From: Alisma plantago-aquatica
Lineage: Eukaryota; Streptophyta; Magnoliopsida; Alismatales; Alismataceae
Assembly (NCBI GenBank): GCA_963693085.1
Contig: OY856409.1
Coordinates: forward strand, 1,619,149,711-1,619,213,710
Direction: 5' to 3'
DNA length: 64,000 nucleotides
The notes under the pieces were generated by a model. It saw only the letters and a program-made list of their open reading frames with translations, did not search any database and was not told where the DNA came from. The first letter of the stretch is position 1; every line of letters begins with the position of its first letter. The position numbers were made by a program, and so were the translations under genes. Below are positions 34,120-46,240 of the stretch, one piece after another.

Positions 34120-35400
34120 GCAAATGGTTTACCAAACCGTTTGGAGCAAACGGTTTCAAACCGTTTGATCTCAATCGGTTTCAACCAAGAACGCATAGAA
34201 GAAAATGGTCTAAGACCGTTTGGAGGTGTTGACCAGGCATTGACCATTTGGAGTTATGTTGAGAATAATGTATACTAATCACCTACCAAAAATCATCAAT
34301 TAATTCCAAGTGGTTCACCAATCAAAGGCTCATCAACCATCTAAACCCTAATCAGGTCAATTGCTGATTTCAATAATTGAATTATGTTGAAGTTTGGGTT
34401 GAATGACCCAAATGGTTTCAAAACCATTTGGGGATTACCCAAACGGTCTCACGACTGTTTTTTGATCACCCAAAATCATTTGGAGGTTGAGGGTTAAGCA
34501 TGGTTGACCAATTAAGGATCCAATGATATCAAGTTGATGAGTAATCGATTGCTGATTTGGTGACCAATTCTAGTATCCAAACCCTAAATGAATGACTAGG
34601 TTATTGATGAAATAATGGGCAAATGGTCTCAAGAACGTTTGGAGGATATCCAAACGATCCCAAGACCGTTTTGGGGTCACCCAATACCATTTGGAGGTCT
34701 AGGGTTGACTATGGTTAAGTGGTTGAAGATCTAAAGGTAACAAGTTGAAGTGTGATTGATTGTTGACCTAGTGATCAATCCAAGGAATCAAACCTTAATT
34801 GGTTGAGTTGGTTTTTTATGTTGACTTGATAAAAAGGTCTCAAGACTGTTTGGAGGTCATCCAAATGATCCCAAGACCGTTTGGGGCCAGGTCATGACCA
34901 AATTGATTGATGGTTCAATGATTTCAAATCAATTAGACTCACATTGAAGTATGTTGAAGGGTCATCGATTTCAAACCCTAATCCAATTGATCCAAGCCCT
35001 AATTGATGATAAATTGAGGTTCAATTGAGTGTCAAATCAATGGAGGGTTGACCTAATTAACTCAATTGATGAGTGGTTAACATGTGCATGATCGATTGAG
35101 CGGTTCAACATTGGGAATCCTAATTCAATTGAATTGGTGGAGACACTTTTTGGTCCTTGGGGTTTTGAGGTGGTTTGGACCAAACGGTCTCAAGACCGTT
35201 TGGGACCAAATGATTCCAAACCATTTAGTCTCATGCGGTTTCAAGGTTGGTTGTGTCCATGCAGTTTCAAAGTCAAACATGACCAAACAATCTTCATCAC
35301 CAAACGGTTTCAAGGGCAGTCCAAGACCGTTTGGAGGTTTAGTGTATAAGACTGTTTGAGGTCTGAAAAGGTTAAGATCGTTTGATGTCTTAGTAGTCAA
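34120..35400 (+). repeat. AAACGGTC/GACCGTTT palindromic word array (3' LTR)
   Basis: Partner of 23,985-25,260 with the same word order and spacing. Several sites differ between the LTRs by one transition (for example ACCATTTGG against ACCGTTTGG). These site-by-site differences arose after insertion and show cytosine decay at CpG within the words. Confidence 0.9.
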
Positions 35401-35854
35401 GATGGTTTAGTGGTTGATTAACCTAAACCTCATGGATACTTAATGTGGTTAAAGGACCAAGTGATTAGTTGATTAAGACATGATGTAATCAATGGTAATT
35501 ATAATAAAGGTACCCTTGATGGGATAGAGTGGTTAGTACTCTTTGAATGAGTGATATTTAATGATCACAATAGAACTGACATAACCCATGATGTCAATGT
35601 TGAATTGACTTAGCCTAATCAAGATTGATGCAAACATCAACTTATAGAAAGATGAGAGAGAAGACTTCTTATATGAATAATTAATCAAGTAATGAACTCA
35701 CAATATGAATGAATGCCTAATTAGGGTATGATCCATGTTAGTGAGATCATGAAACCCTAATTATGATGGTTAATGAGTCCTAACCCTAATTGGGGGCATA
35801 AATGGAAGTAATCCTAATACATGATGATGGTATGATCGTAATTCATTGTAATGT

Positions 35855-36045
35855 GAATAGTAAACCCTAATCTAGGGTAATGTGATGTAATGTGAATAGT
35901 AAACCCTAATCTAGGGTAATGTGATGTAATGTGAATAGTAAACCCTAATCTAAGGTAATGTGATGTGATATGAATAGTAAACCCTAATCTAGGGTAAGGA
36001 GATGATGTGAACAGTAAACCCTAATTCAGGGTTATGCTTTTAAGC
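35855..36045 (+). repeat. 39 bp tandem repeat (3' LTR copy)
   Basis: Units start GAATAGTAAACCC at 35,855, 35,894, 35,933 and 35,972, with a diverged fifth unit. Number and period match the copy at 25,722, so no unit was gained or lost in either LTR since insertion. Confidence 0.92.
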
Positions 36046-37471
36046 ATGAAGTGCTATGTTTGGATAATGAAATGATAAATCACTTTTCCTAATTAAGCTA
36101 AAGGGGTTGGTTAACCCTAATTGAATTAAAAAGAGAAACCCTAACCCTAGTAAGGGCATAGTGGTGCAACCCTTGATTAGTAAAGTTATTTTTGTTTTGT
36201 AATGTGCTGATATAGAGATAATGTGCATATTATCAATTGTATTAATCATGCAGGTTTTTATGAAAGAATAAGCATAGCCAGGTAAGAGTTATGATGCATT
36301 ATTCATTGAAAGAACTTTATAAGCTTTGAAAGCAATGATATGCTATGTTGCCTAGTGAGGGGTAACAAATGAGACGGATAGGCTGTATGAACCATGAGCA
36401 ATATTTGCATTGTTACTATCATGCTTATACTGTTAAATGACTTGATGGCAATATGTTACTTGGTACACATGTTTTGATGATCTAAGGGTTTGAACACCCA
36501 TATTCCTGAATCATAATGATGAGATGGTTAGGGATTGATATCCCAATATTAATAAGATGTGAAATGAACTTGATACAATTAGTATTCTTTCTTTATAGCA
36601 ATTGTTTTAATGGTTTATGTTTGAAAACATGCATGATGCTAAAAAGATGCCATAATGTACTTAAATAATCAAGTATAATGATATCATGTTGAGCCTTGAC
36701 CATAGATCCATCATTGTCAGAAGTTAGATGATGGTGAAATAGGTTTTCCTAAGGGAACTCCTGGAGAGCATACTTTTGAGTATGTGGGGGTTATGGATGT
36801 GAATATCCTTACGTCCTAATGAGGGAATTGATGTGATATGTACATTTAATCTCTCAATCCTTCATTATATGTATATGCCAGGATGATGTATCACTAATCT
36901 CCCGATGATGTTGTTAATTCCGCATCGATGTGAGATAAACAAGAAATCCCTCGATGGCGAAGAGAGTACAGCATACCACTATAACTCTAATAGAGAAGTT
37001 GCCAAAATACCCTAGAAAGCTATAATGGTAGAGACACAAGATGTCCTGCATGTTGTACCTCACACTGACTGAGGAAGATGAGGTCATAGGAATTCGGCTC
37101 TTCTAATGACCTATGTATGGTACCGATTGTGATTTCGTAATGTTCGGTTGGAGTATGAGAGGTGTAACTCATCTCCCCAGGGCATAAATATGTTTGTAAA
37201 ATGTAATCAACTGTATAGCATAATTGCTTAGGTTAAACTACAAGAAACAATGATTGATGATACATTGTTTAAAATGTCCTAGTTGGATAGATAAAATACA
37301 TGTTATCCATATTCTTTATTGATTAAATGTCTTGTCATTCAATCAAGTTATAATTGAAATGATTTCATAGAGAATATTGTTCTACTTAGCTTATTCAGTG
37401 AATCGCCTGCTGTTGAATAATTATAGTTTTACTGCTCATTGTTATTTTAATATTTGCAATAACAATGCTTC

Positions 37472-37551
37472 TGGCGGAGAGTTATAAATCTTGTTGGGAC
37501 AATTATTCAATTGTCTCACCCCCGTGGGATTAAACTGTTTAGATAGACGTC
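37472..37551 (+). promoter_or_regulatory. Conserved double-palindrome block (3' LTR copy)
   Basis: Counterpart of 27,352-27,431. The first palindrome is partly broken (GAGAGTTATAAATCTT), while the second stem is kept (GGGACAATT...AATTGTCTC). It is followed by CCCCCGTGGGAT and AGATAGACGT. Confidence 0.65.
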
Positions 37552-37996
37552 GAGGATGAAGGAACCCTTTAGTAGGTGAGCAGCAACAGAAGCAACAACA
37601 ACATTAGGGACAGCAATGATCCTCAGGTGGAGACATTGTCTGTTAGGTCTTGTATATATAGAAAGTCTTATGTGTCGTCTATGTACTCTCAGGTCCTAGG
37701 AATGAGTAGATGGTTTAATATAAATCTGAGATTTTGGCTTAATGCCTCAAGATTTTTGTATCTTGCCTTGTACAGTTTAACAGGGAAATTGATGTTGTGA
37801 TTCTCGAGATGTGATGATATAGAGATGTGTTGATGTATCAGCTTGTAAATAACTTACCTTGTTTCTTAATTAAAGAGTCCTACGGTTTGTGGACCTTTGC
37901 GTAAAAAGTTTTAATTTTTAGTGATTTTCAATAATTATGCTGCTAATTAATCGCTTCTGCATTGTTAATAATGTTTTATCTGAGACGTGTCCCACA

Positions 37997-38770
37997 CTTT
38001 CCACCCACAAAAAATGGCCAGTCTGAGAGGACCCTTCAAACTTTAGAGGATCTTTTGAGAGCATGTGTTCTACAGTTTCTTGGCAGTAGGTATGTACATA
38101 TGAGTTTGATACAGTTCGTCTACAATAACAGTTACTAGAGGATTATAGATATGGCGCCATATGAATCTTTGTATAGGAGAATTTTTTGGTCACCCATTTG
38201 TTGCTATGAGAAAGGTGAGTATCAACTTTTGGGTCTTAAGTTAGTGCAACTGACTACAGAGAAGATCAAGGTGATATAGTAGTAGTTGAAGGCAACCTAG
38301 GATAGATAAAAGTTGTATGCCGATAACCATCATAGACCACTTGAGTTCCAATTTGGAGGTTGTCTGTACCTTAAGGTTTCCCCTTGGAAAGGTGTGCTGA
38401 GATTTGATAAGAAGGGTAAGTTAGCTCCTCATATAGGAGACCTTACCCTATCTTAGCACGTGTTGAGAAGGTGGCATACAAGTTGGAGTTACCACCAGAG
38501 TTGCACAGGTTACACCATGTCTTCCATGTATCCATGTTGAGGAAGTTTCATCCTGATATAGAGCAGACGTTGCAGCCTGTGGAGGTTGAATTAGATGAGG
38601 ATGTTTCTTATGTTGAGGATCCTATGTTGATCTTGGATAAGAGAGTGAAGAATCTAAAAAAGAAGGATATGGTCTTAGTGAAGGTTTTGTGGCATCATCG
38701 TGGTGTGTTGGAAGCCATGTGTGACTTAGAGGATGAGATGCATAGGAAGTACTCGTCTTTGTTCACGTAG
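37997..38770 (+). pseudogene. Older chromovirus: integrase end and chromodomain
   Basis: Directly after the younger element's LTR the sequence reads FHPTKNGQSERTLQTLEDLLRA in one frame. This is the integrase segment around the catalytic Glu, here intact. Degraded integrase follows, with several stops near 38,276-38,310. From 38,471 the frame reads AYKLELPPELHRLHHVFHVSMLRK and then a chromodomain (LVKVLWHHRGVLEAMCDLEDEMHRKYSSLF) to a TAG at 38,768. It resembles the younger element's protein closely but not identically. The 5' part of this element is absent left of 23,031, so it was lost. Confidence 0.92.
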
Positions 38771-38799
38771 GATTTCGGGGGTGAAATCCTTATTAGGGG
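38771..38799 (+). other. Polypurine tract region of older chromovirus
   Basis: GATTTCGGGGGTGAAATCC then TTATTAGGGG follows the chromodomain stop directly. It is the same layout as 32,684-32,711 with a CG-to-TG change (GGGGACGAAAT here GGGGGTGAAAT). Confidence 0.85.
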
Positions 38800-38807
38800 T
38801 TTATGGT

Positions 38808-40140
38808 TTTAAGACCCTTGACCTTATGTTCATTAAACATGTTTTCTTACCATAATTACATCCTTAAAACCATAATTAAACCTTAATGTGTTCTTTGATG
38901 TCATATGACAAACCTAAGTTTCAAGTTTGGTCTAGTTTGGACATTGTTTGAGCAAATTATGCATTTTTGTGCTTGTTATGAGATTTTATGCAATTTACCC
39001 ATATCTAGGATTTTTCTCATTATTTTTCACATTATTTTTGTTCCTTACATGTTTTTATATCATTCTTTAGTTATTTGTGCCTTGGGGCACCTAGATGCAC
39101 CTTGGCTTGATGGTGACATCTATCAATGTTTGAGTTAGGGTTTTTCCCTCATGGATGAGCTACCTTAGAGGTTAAAATTCAATGGTTCTCCTAGATAGTT
39201 GAGCTCCAATGGCCATCCTTGTGAGTTGGGAACCTATGGTGGTCCATTTAGGTGAAATGGTTAATTGTTTCCCCTCTTGAGACTCCTTGGATCGGTGGTT
39301 TTCTTAGAGAGGTGCACAAATGATGGTTTTTACCCTTGTGACCTAGGGTTCCAAAACAGATGGTCATTGTTCTTTGAAACTATATGGCCACCCTGGGAAG
39401 TCATGATCTGATGGACCTATAGACTCCCACAACTGATGTACTTACTTATTTGCATGGGTGTGATGATTTAGGTTATGGACACATGGCAAGCATGGGAGCA
39501 CACCTTAACCCCCTCTTTTCTCTCACCCATAGCTTTATAAACCTTCCTCCTTCCATGCAAACAAACCCTTTGCATACCCCTTTCTTCTTCTATGTTGTTT
39601 AGACCTCGTCCCCCCTTTCTTGGTGGAGAACAAGGAACCAAGGTTGAAGAAGGTGGCCGATCTACCTTGCATGTGCACCTAGGGTTCATATCTACCCTCT
39701 TTTGGAGCTTGTGGAACTGCCTTAGCTTGTTCTTGACCTAAGCAAGTAAGCTATCCCTCCTTTTCTTTGTTTTCCTTGATTTCCAACATTCTTCTCTCTT
39801 CTTCTTGGTCAGACACATGGTGTTCCATGGAGGAACTTGTGCTATATCTTAAAGAACACCTCGTTCTTGCTTCCTTGACCTAGGTTTGCTTCCTTTTTGG
39901 AGAAGGAGCTAGCCTGGCCAAAGTGGAGTGCTCAAGCTAGGGGTTTCTTCTCTCTGCCTCAAGCTACCTTACTATTTGGAGCTTCATATTCATCCTCGAG
40001 GTGTGTTATATAACTTAATCCATGTTTATTTCTTACTTCATGTTTTCATGCACTAGATATTTCTCTAAAACAAAGTTCTAAGTTGAAAGGCAGTATCTTT
40101 GCCTAGGGTTTAAGATTAAGTGATGATTCTTGAGTAGTTT
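38808..40140 (+). repeat. 3' LTR of older chromovirus, first part
   Basis: Begins TTTAAGACCCTTGACC, a decayed form of TGTAAxACCCxTGACC, right after the PPT. Segments match the LTR nested in the copia leader (13,011 onward): TTACCATAATTA, AAACCTTAAT, TTTTATGCAATTTACCCA, GGGGCACCTAGATGCACCTTGG. An apparent junction at 40,140/40,141 starts a different LTR-like block on minus. Confidence 0.8.
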
Positions 40141-42825
40141 TGTAACGTCCCCAGATTTTCTAAAACTTAATCTGATGTGTGACGTCCAAATTGAAACCCT
40201 CACCTCAACGAGAATCCAAATTTAAACCTTACACACTAGGCTAAGAAAGAGAAAATTAGAGGAAGTCATAAGGAAAACAACAGTAGCACATGCACATGAA
40301 CAATAATAAAACCATACGACACATGTTCACCATTCAACATATAATTACATAATGAATTGTTACAACATTTGATATTACATATTGAACAGCAAACTTCTAC
40401 ATATACATGTACTACCACTAAATTACAAGATCTTAAGACAACAGGTCCACATGTACATTAGCCCGCCACACAACTCTCAACTATCTTGGATCTTCAAGGT
40501 CACATGTCCACAAGTCTAAACAAAAGATTACATTGCTACACATCAGCACAATATTCAAGAATATTGTACTGATTATGCCTACGTGTCTTTTATATACCTC
40601 TCATCATATCTTGGAAACTAATACTTAACAGTTATAAAGAAATATAAGAAAAAGCATATACTTGCACAAAGATATTCATTAACAAAGAGAACACATATTT
40701 TAGGCACATTTTCCATTATATGATTGTGCATCTGCCTACCAATGGGATAGATGCACTCAGGCCTTATGATCTTCTTACCAAAGAGATAGATCATTTTGCA
40801 TGTGATCTTCTTACCAAAGAGATAGATCACTCACTAGCACTATGCTTACCACAGAGATATAGTGCTTTCATATAATGGAACAGGTATATTATGTTTCATG
40901 TATTCATAGCACTAAGTATGGAAAATCAAGAAAGATATTGTACAAGAACAATCATGTCATCCAATATCATATGCCAAGTATTTTACTACACATATAACAC
41001 AAGCATGTTGTATAATAAACCAAGTAAGAGGTAATGGTGTACCTTCCAAAGAGATATTCCTAATCATATTCCTAATGTCATCTATATCCTTTCCAACCCC
41101 TGATTAAGATAAGATCATGTACCATCATCATGTTCCCATCATCTTAACCCTAGTTATATCCATTTTAGAGTTTACTTAACTCATTAAGATATGTGCATCA
41201 TTACTTGTCTTCTTGTCTTATTCTTTTGTTATCTGGAATTAATGTTAATGATGTTGTATTTAAGATTATGGTTCATTATCTAAACATTAGGTTCCATATC
41301 CTTTTTGTGCACATATTAATCCTAGTTTATATACATTATTCAAATTAGGGTTTTAAACCATGTATTAAGGGTCAACTTCATAAATCAAAAATTTCGTGTA
41401 TAAAAATGATCTCAGATTTATATATTATCTTCTGGTTATTGATATGAGGGTGTTATGTGAATTTCATCATTTATTGAGCATGTATGTATTTATTGCATTT
41501 TATTTAGGGTTATTAGCCCTAGATAGATATTCTAAGAAAAATACATGATTATGTGTCATAACATGATCATATCTGATGTTAAATGGATTCTAAAACACAT
41601 TTAGGAGTTATTGAAACATTCTCATAATTTTAGGTCTTCATTTATTATTTATTAGGCATGAAAAGATCATTTTACATCTTACATGATAAATTTGATATTA
41701 ATACATCAAAAGCCTAATATTATCATTCCACTGTGTTCTACTTATTTTTCTAAGAAAAATGATACTTTATTTGTATTTTTCTGATAAGCAATCTATTTTC
41801 TATGAATTATCTAAAATCTATGCAATTACTAAACTATTTACCTCTTTCAGCCACTCAGGACCCTCCATGTGGCCACTAGGGTTGGCGCACCTCCTTTGCT
41901 TGGCCTGCTGGGGTCTGGCCGGTTCAGGGTTGGTTTGAATCGGGTCTGCCTCCTCTCTTTTCTAGTCCACGCAAAATTGACCTGCAACTGAACCGAGCGC
42001 TCCCTTTCTGCCTCTCCCATTCAGCGTGACACCCACGTGTGAGTCCACGAGACTTGGTTCTCACGGCCACCACCATTCCTAGTTCCAAAAAGTAGTTGTC
42101 ATGGATCTCGCCTCCTCAACCCCAGATGTTGCTACGTCCTTGTTCTCTGCCTGACGCTGCGCTGTCAGGTCTCTGATCTCCTTCCGACACCACTAAGAGA
42201 CCCTCTGCACTGCCGGTATCCCTCTGTCACACGACACAGCCATTGAGGGGAAGATCTCTGGAAGTGATCGACCGCACTAGCTTCTAGCTCCTCGTCGGTA
42301 TCTTCCACAGTCAAAAACTTCTTCCAGTGCCTTCTTAATACTGTCAGCGTCGCCTGAGTCCTACTGGGACTCAATTTCTGGAGAGCGTCGCCGCCAGGCT
42401 GGGTGTCGGTGTGGTTGAGTCCACTCTAGTGAGCGGTTGGCATGAGATCCTCCTCCTCAACCTCTGCTTTGCACCGCTAGACAACTACCTCCCCGCTTGA
42501 CACCTTTGTGCATCTGTCCTTGGCACCATTCTCAGTCATGTCCCCGGCATACAGTCGGCCGCCAGAACCTTCTTCTCACCACTGGTCATTACTTCCTTGC
42601 TGCCTCTTCGCTCTCCAGGCTCCTCTGAACCCCCTTCCTTTTTCACACATGATGTACCTGCAGTGGACAGCCAAGACGAGGTGGGGTTGAGTCTTTCTAT
42701 TCCTTCACTCCCACGTCTAGAGTAGTGGTTACTTGAAAGCTTGTACAACCTGAAAGGAAACCACAGGTTCAAAACCACCTATGAGCGAGAACCACGTCAT
42801 GGGAGCTCGTATTCCTGGCCTTACA
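40141..42825 (-). repeat. LTR-like block, probably a solo LTR on minus
   Basis: On + it starts TGTAACGTCCCC and ends GGCCTTACA, giving TGTAA/TTACA inverted ends over 2,685 bp. On minus the ends read TGTAAGGCCAGG...GGGGACGTTACA, in the style of the other gypsy LTRs here. The flanking five bases (AGTTT and GTAAC) do not match, so no target duplication supports it. No PPT, PBS or coding sequence adjoins. The right third (about 41,850-42,825) is much richer in G+C than the rest of the window. Short open frames there are not convincing genes. Confidence 0.5.
41850..42825. other. GC-rich island within LTR-like block
   Basis: About 1 kb with clearly more G+C and CpG than surrounding DNA, for example CAGCGTGACACCCACGTGTGAG and CAGCGTCGCC-type stretches. 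Open frames on both strands (42,165-42,374 minus; 42,508-42,690 plus; 42,536-42,778 minus) overlap and match nothing I know. It could be an LTR U3 region or a captured gene fragment. Confidence 0.45.
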
Positions 42826-44760
42826 GTAACTGTTGTGGAGGTGGCAATCTAGGCATCGAATGATCTCATTAAGGGCTCCCAATAGTTCCTTCACTTAGTC
42901 AATCAGTAGCTCATCAAGTCTGTGGCTCACAAGCCAGTGGTTCATGTGAAACCGTGTTGTAGCCAAGCTTAGGATAATTAATTGATAGACCTAGTTCTAA
43001 AGTCACCAATACATGTCTTATTACACCAAAGTCGAACCATAACATCTCCTTCTAGGAATTTCATAACTTTATGAAATTCGAGTCATTGTTTTATCCTCAT
43101 CATAGATGTATTCCATTAAACTTTGGTGCCAAGTTATCATTATTTGACCACTCAACCACCTAATCCAACATGACACATAATTAGGCCCTTAATTATAATC
43201 TTAACATCATATGATTCTCAACTTTTGTCATCAAAACACATGTATGCATATTCGAATCTCAAATCCATATACATCTTTATCCAAATGGATATTCAAGAAT
43301 ATCAAAAGTTCACTCTATCACAAGTTTATCTTCTAGGATGGACCCTAAACCTTGTTCATGAACCATATTTGGTTGAAGAAGCTCTATACATTTCTTGCAT
43401 GTCACAAACAATGATTTTTACTCTCAAACAGTGGTCATGACTTAGGGTTTCAGAGCTGATTTTCCTTCTTGTTTTGCAAACTGATGGTTTGTTATTGGTG
43501 CTATTTTGTTTGTCTTTCTTGTGCCAACCAATGGTCTTAACCTATATTCTATTTTGGACTCTCTTTTTCTCAATAAAATATGGGTTTATTGCCCCTTTAA
43601 GTGGTGAGCTCGATGGTTTTCTTCCCCCTAAAATCCAATGGTTTTACTTAGAGTTTGAAGCTTATTTCACCATCAGTTGAGAACATTTTATGGTTCCACT
43701 GGGTTAAACACTCAATGGTCCCATTGGTTGATCAAACAGTGGTTTCTCTGACTGATGTTTCATCAACCAATGGTTTCTCTAACTCGATGGTTCATCAACC
43801 AACAAATGGTTTCTCTGACTTGATGTTCATCAATCGATGGTTTCTCTTACTCGATGCTTCATCAACCAATGGATGGATGGGGTCGATGATTCATCAACCA
43901 ATGGCTGGACTAGGTCAATGGTTTAACAATGAATCATAACCATAGTTTTAGAGTCAATGGTCTTTCTAGGTCACAACTTGAGCATTTTATTAGACATATG
44001 GCTCAAGGTTTTACTAGTATCACATTCTATGGTTTTGTTTATTCAACATCTGATGGATTTGGGTGAAGCTCATGGTTTGATGTCTTGGATTGATGATTTC
44101 GAATTGATAGTTCTATGTCCATAATTTTGTAGTCTTACCTTTGCCCTCGTATGAATGTAAACTAATAGTCATTGTAATGAGATGATGTGTAACACTAATT
44201 TGCTTACCTTGTTACATCTAACCCTAATGTAACTAAGTGACAATTACTAATTATATGTAACTTCGCTATGTGATTAGTATGATGATGGAATATTCTCTCA
44301 ATGTTGTTGTAACCCTAATATGCTACTACATGAACATCATAATCTCCTTAATGCAATGTTGTGCTAAACATGTGTATCACAAGTATGGTCATGGTCTGTG
44401 GAATCTGGTTATAAGGTGTGGAAAGATAATGATGTTCTTGCAAGTGATTATGAGAATGGTCTTGATGGCCTTTGGGCATGTCTTCAGCCCTAATGTAGGT
44501 GTAATCCTCTTCATGATGTGGCAAGGATTGGTATAATGTGATGATTTGATAAGAAATGTGTCTGGTGTATTTTATACCTTCTGGAGATGTTGTATATCTA
44601 TGCTTATTAAAAATGAATTAGGATTTGTATGTCGATGCAACCTTAAATCACCCAATTGGCATTACTTATCAAGTGAAACTCTAATCATGCAGTTCCCTAT
44701 GTCGTAGATCCATCCAGTATCAACATTTGTTGGATGGTGAAATTCAAGCTTCAAAGTAAC
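42826..44760 (+). repeat. Probable continuation of older chromovirus LTR
   Basis: Assigned because a segment near 44,655-44,745 (ATCATGCAGTTCCCTATG...GTAGATCCATCC...TTGGATGGTGAAA) matches in order a segment of two other gypsy LTRs (26,560-26,620 and 59,620-59,680: CATAGATCCATCATxGTCAG...GATGGTGAAACAGG) in the same orientation. It holds a short-word array at 43,460-43,950 and CCCTAAT-rich DNA near 44,200, as the other LTRs do. The expected final 1.3 kb, including the double-palindrome block, is missing after about 44,760. Confidence 0.55.
43460..43950 (+). repeat. CAATGGTTTCTC / GATGGTTCATCAACC word array
   Basis: Near-copies of CCAATGGTTTCTCTAACTCG and ATGGTTCATCAACCAATGG recur about ten times within 500 bp with irregular spacing. 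It is best developed at 43,720-43,930. An open frame (43,655-43,939) reads through it with a repetitive product and is not a gene. Confidence 0.75.
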
Positions 44761-45829
44761 CAATCTTTTATTGCTTCAATTTCTCAAGAACCTTGAAAAG
44801 GAAGAAAGGAAAAAAGAGAACGAGAGAATTGATTGATCTAGTATTTGTTGATTCAAATCGATAGAATGATGAGTTCTATGCATTGGAGAGAGTAAAAAGC
44901 AAATAAATTCTATCGAATATTGATGATTTATATAGGGCTCATCAACCTTGGAAAGAGAAAACCCTAGAATCCTATATTTCAACTTCAATTTCTTAAAACC
45001 CTAGAATCTCCTCCCCTATCAACAAATACAAAGATCTGAAGTATGAAACATAAATGAGAGACTTTTGGATCACAATGGTATCATATATACTCATTCAGGT
45101 TATTAGAATAATTAGTCATTAATATTCTTCAACCCTTTTTTAATTTGTTCAAAATATTTGATCAGCTGAGATGTTCTCTCTAAGGAACTCGACCGATGAC
45201 CATTCTGTGTGAGACAAAAATTTTCTATTTTTTAAAATTTTTGATATGCTATTTGAAAATCTTGTAAGCTATATAGGCTTAAAATTTCCACCAAATTAGA
45301 TAACTTAATAATTATCAAAAATCAAATACTACAATGTTATACTTCATTTTATATAGCATACTCAGCTGAGCTTCTTGGGGGGGAAACTTGGCTGACCAAG
45401 ACATACATGTACCTCTAAAAATTATATATTTTTTTAGAAACACATCTACTTGAGTTCTCCAATACATATCTAAAATATAGAATAATATGAGATGTGTACA
45501 ATTTACTAGAATACTATACTTAGCACTGAATCTATTATCACATTTTCTGTTAATGATTTCATGCAACTAGGATTTCAGTGTATAACCCTACAAACCTAAT
45601 AATCCAAAGAAATAATCTAATAAAGAAAATACATGGTTTCAATTAATATTCAATCTATTAAGAGGAAATTAAATCAATATTGAATGGATCTTAAGAATAT
45701 TTAACTAGAATTTTATGTAATTTAGGAACAGGTCCTTACATTAAGACTTGATCGCCATGAAGGTGAAGAGATAATGGTAGCGTGAGAAATACAATGGGTC
45801 TAATGACCCACAATATTCTTATTGGTATT
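44761..45829. other. Unassigned AT-rich DNA
   Basis: No gene was recognised. A G-run (CTTGGGGGGGAAACTTGG near 45,373) resembles a polypurine tract, but no LTR start or coding sequence supports it. Confidence 0.45.
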
Positions 45830-46240
45830 GAATGGTCAGGACAACCATCGGTAGTCAAAGAGTTTGGACGATCACTGGTTGTTATAGCTAAACTCCCATC
45901 AGATGATGGATCTTGGGGTTCTATCAGAAGGTCATAGAGAAATCCCATTAGAAGGCAACTGTGGTGGAGATCCATTGGAAGGCAAAGGCAGAACTTCCAC
46001 TGGAAGATGAGAGTAGGAATTTCATCAGAAGGAAGGTGCACATTCTCTGTCAGAGATGAGTGTAGGTCGGCCATCCGTAGATAAAGTCTGATCAACCCTT
46101 AGAAGGTAGTCATCGACAGTCAGTTCTAGGAATCCATTAGAAAGTGAGTGCATCACTTCCAATAGAAGGTGAGTGCTAAGATCTGTCAAAAGATGGTCAT
46201 CTGTAGAAAGGGTATGGGCTTCCATCAGTTTTCAACCTAC
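45830..46240. repeat. TCCATYAGAAGG word array
   Basis: Variants of TCCCATTAGAAGG, TCCATTGGAAGG, TTTCATCAGAAGG and TCTATCAGAAGG recur about twelve times in 400 bp, with irregular spacers. Overlapping frames on minus (45,736-46,225) are by-products of the repeated word. I could not define LTR ends around it. Confidence 0.7.

Larger units (their letters stand above)
23031..37996 (+). mobile_element. Ty3/gypsy chromovirus (Tekay/Del-like) with 5.3 kb LTRs
   Basis: This is an element of about 15 kb on +. It has a truncated 5' LTR (23,031-27,876), a PBS, one gag-pol frame (28,011-32,667), a PPT and a complete 3' LTR (32,720-37,996). The order RT, RNase H, integrase, chromodomain defines a chromovirus. 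The chromodomain type, gag and long LTRs suggest the Tekay/Del clade, though a tree would be needed. The LTR (5,277 bp) exceeds the interior (4,843 bp). In a 190 bp sample near the left edge I counted about 8 differences between LTRs, so it is younger than the copia element. The right flank at 37,997 is integrase code of a related element, so this copy is nested. Nine in-frame stops and one frameshift break gag-pol. Confidence 0.93.
32720..37996 (+). repeat. Complete 3' LTR of chromovirus (5,277 bp)
   Basis: Starts TGTAACACCCCTGACC and ends GTGTCCCACA, giving TG...CA ends. It contains, in order, 458 bp absent from the 5' LTR, the AAACGGTC array (34,120-35,400), the 39 bp tandem repeat, the conserved double-palindrome block (37,472-37,551), a TATA run (37,651-37,660) and the 16-mer. 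The base after the end (37,997) starts integrase code of another element, so the junction is the nested insertion site. The expected duplication of CTTTC at the left side is missing because the left end is truncated. Confidence 0.94.

Noticed and set aside
42165..42778. Frames in the GC-rich island as host gene exons
   Set aside because: Frames overlap on both strands and none shows a domain. GC-rich DNA has few stop codons, so such frames are expected by chance.
45360..45390. Polypurine tract near CTTGGGGGGG
   Set aside because: No LTR start follows and no coding remnant precedes it.
45736..46225. 119- and 66-codon frames on minus
   Set aside because: Products are made of the repeated TCCATYAGAAGG word; no domain is recognised.
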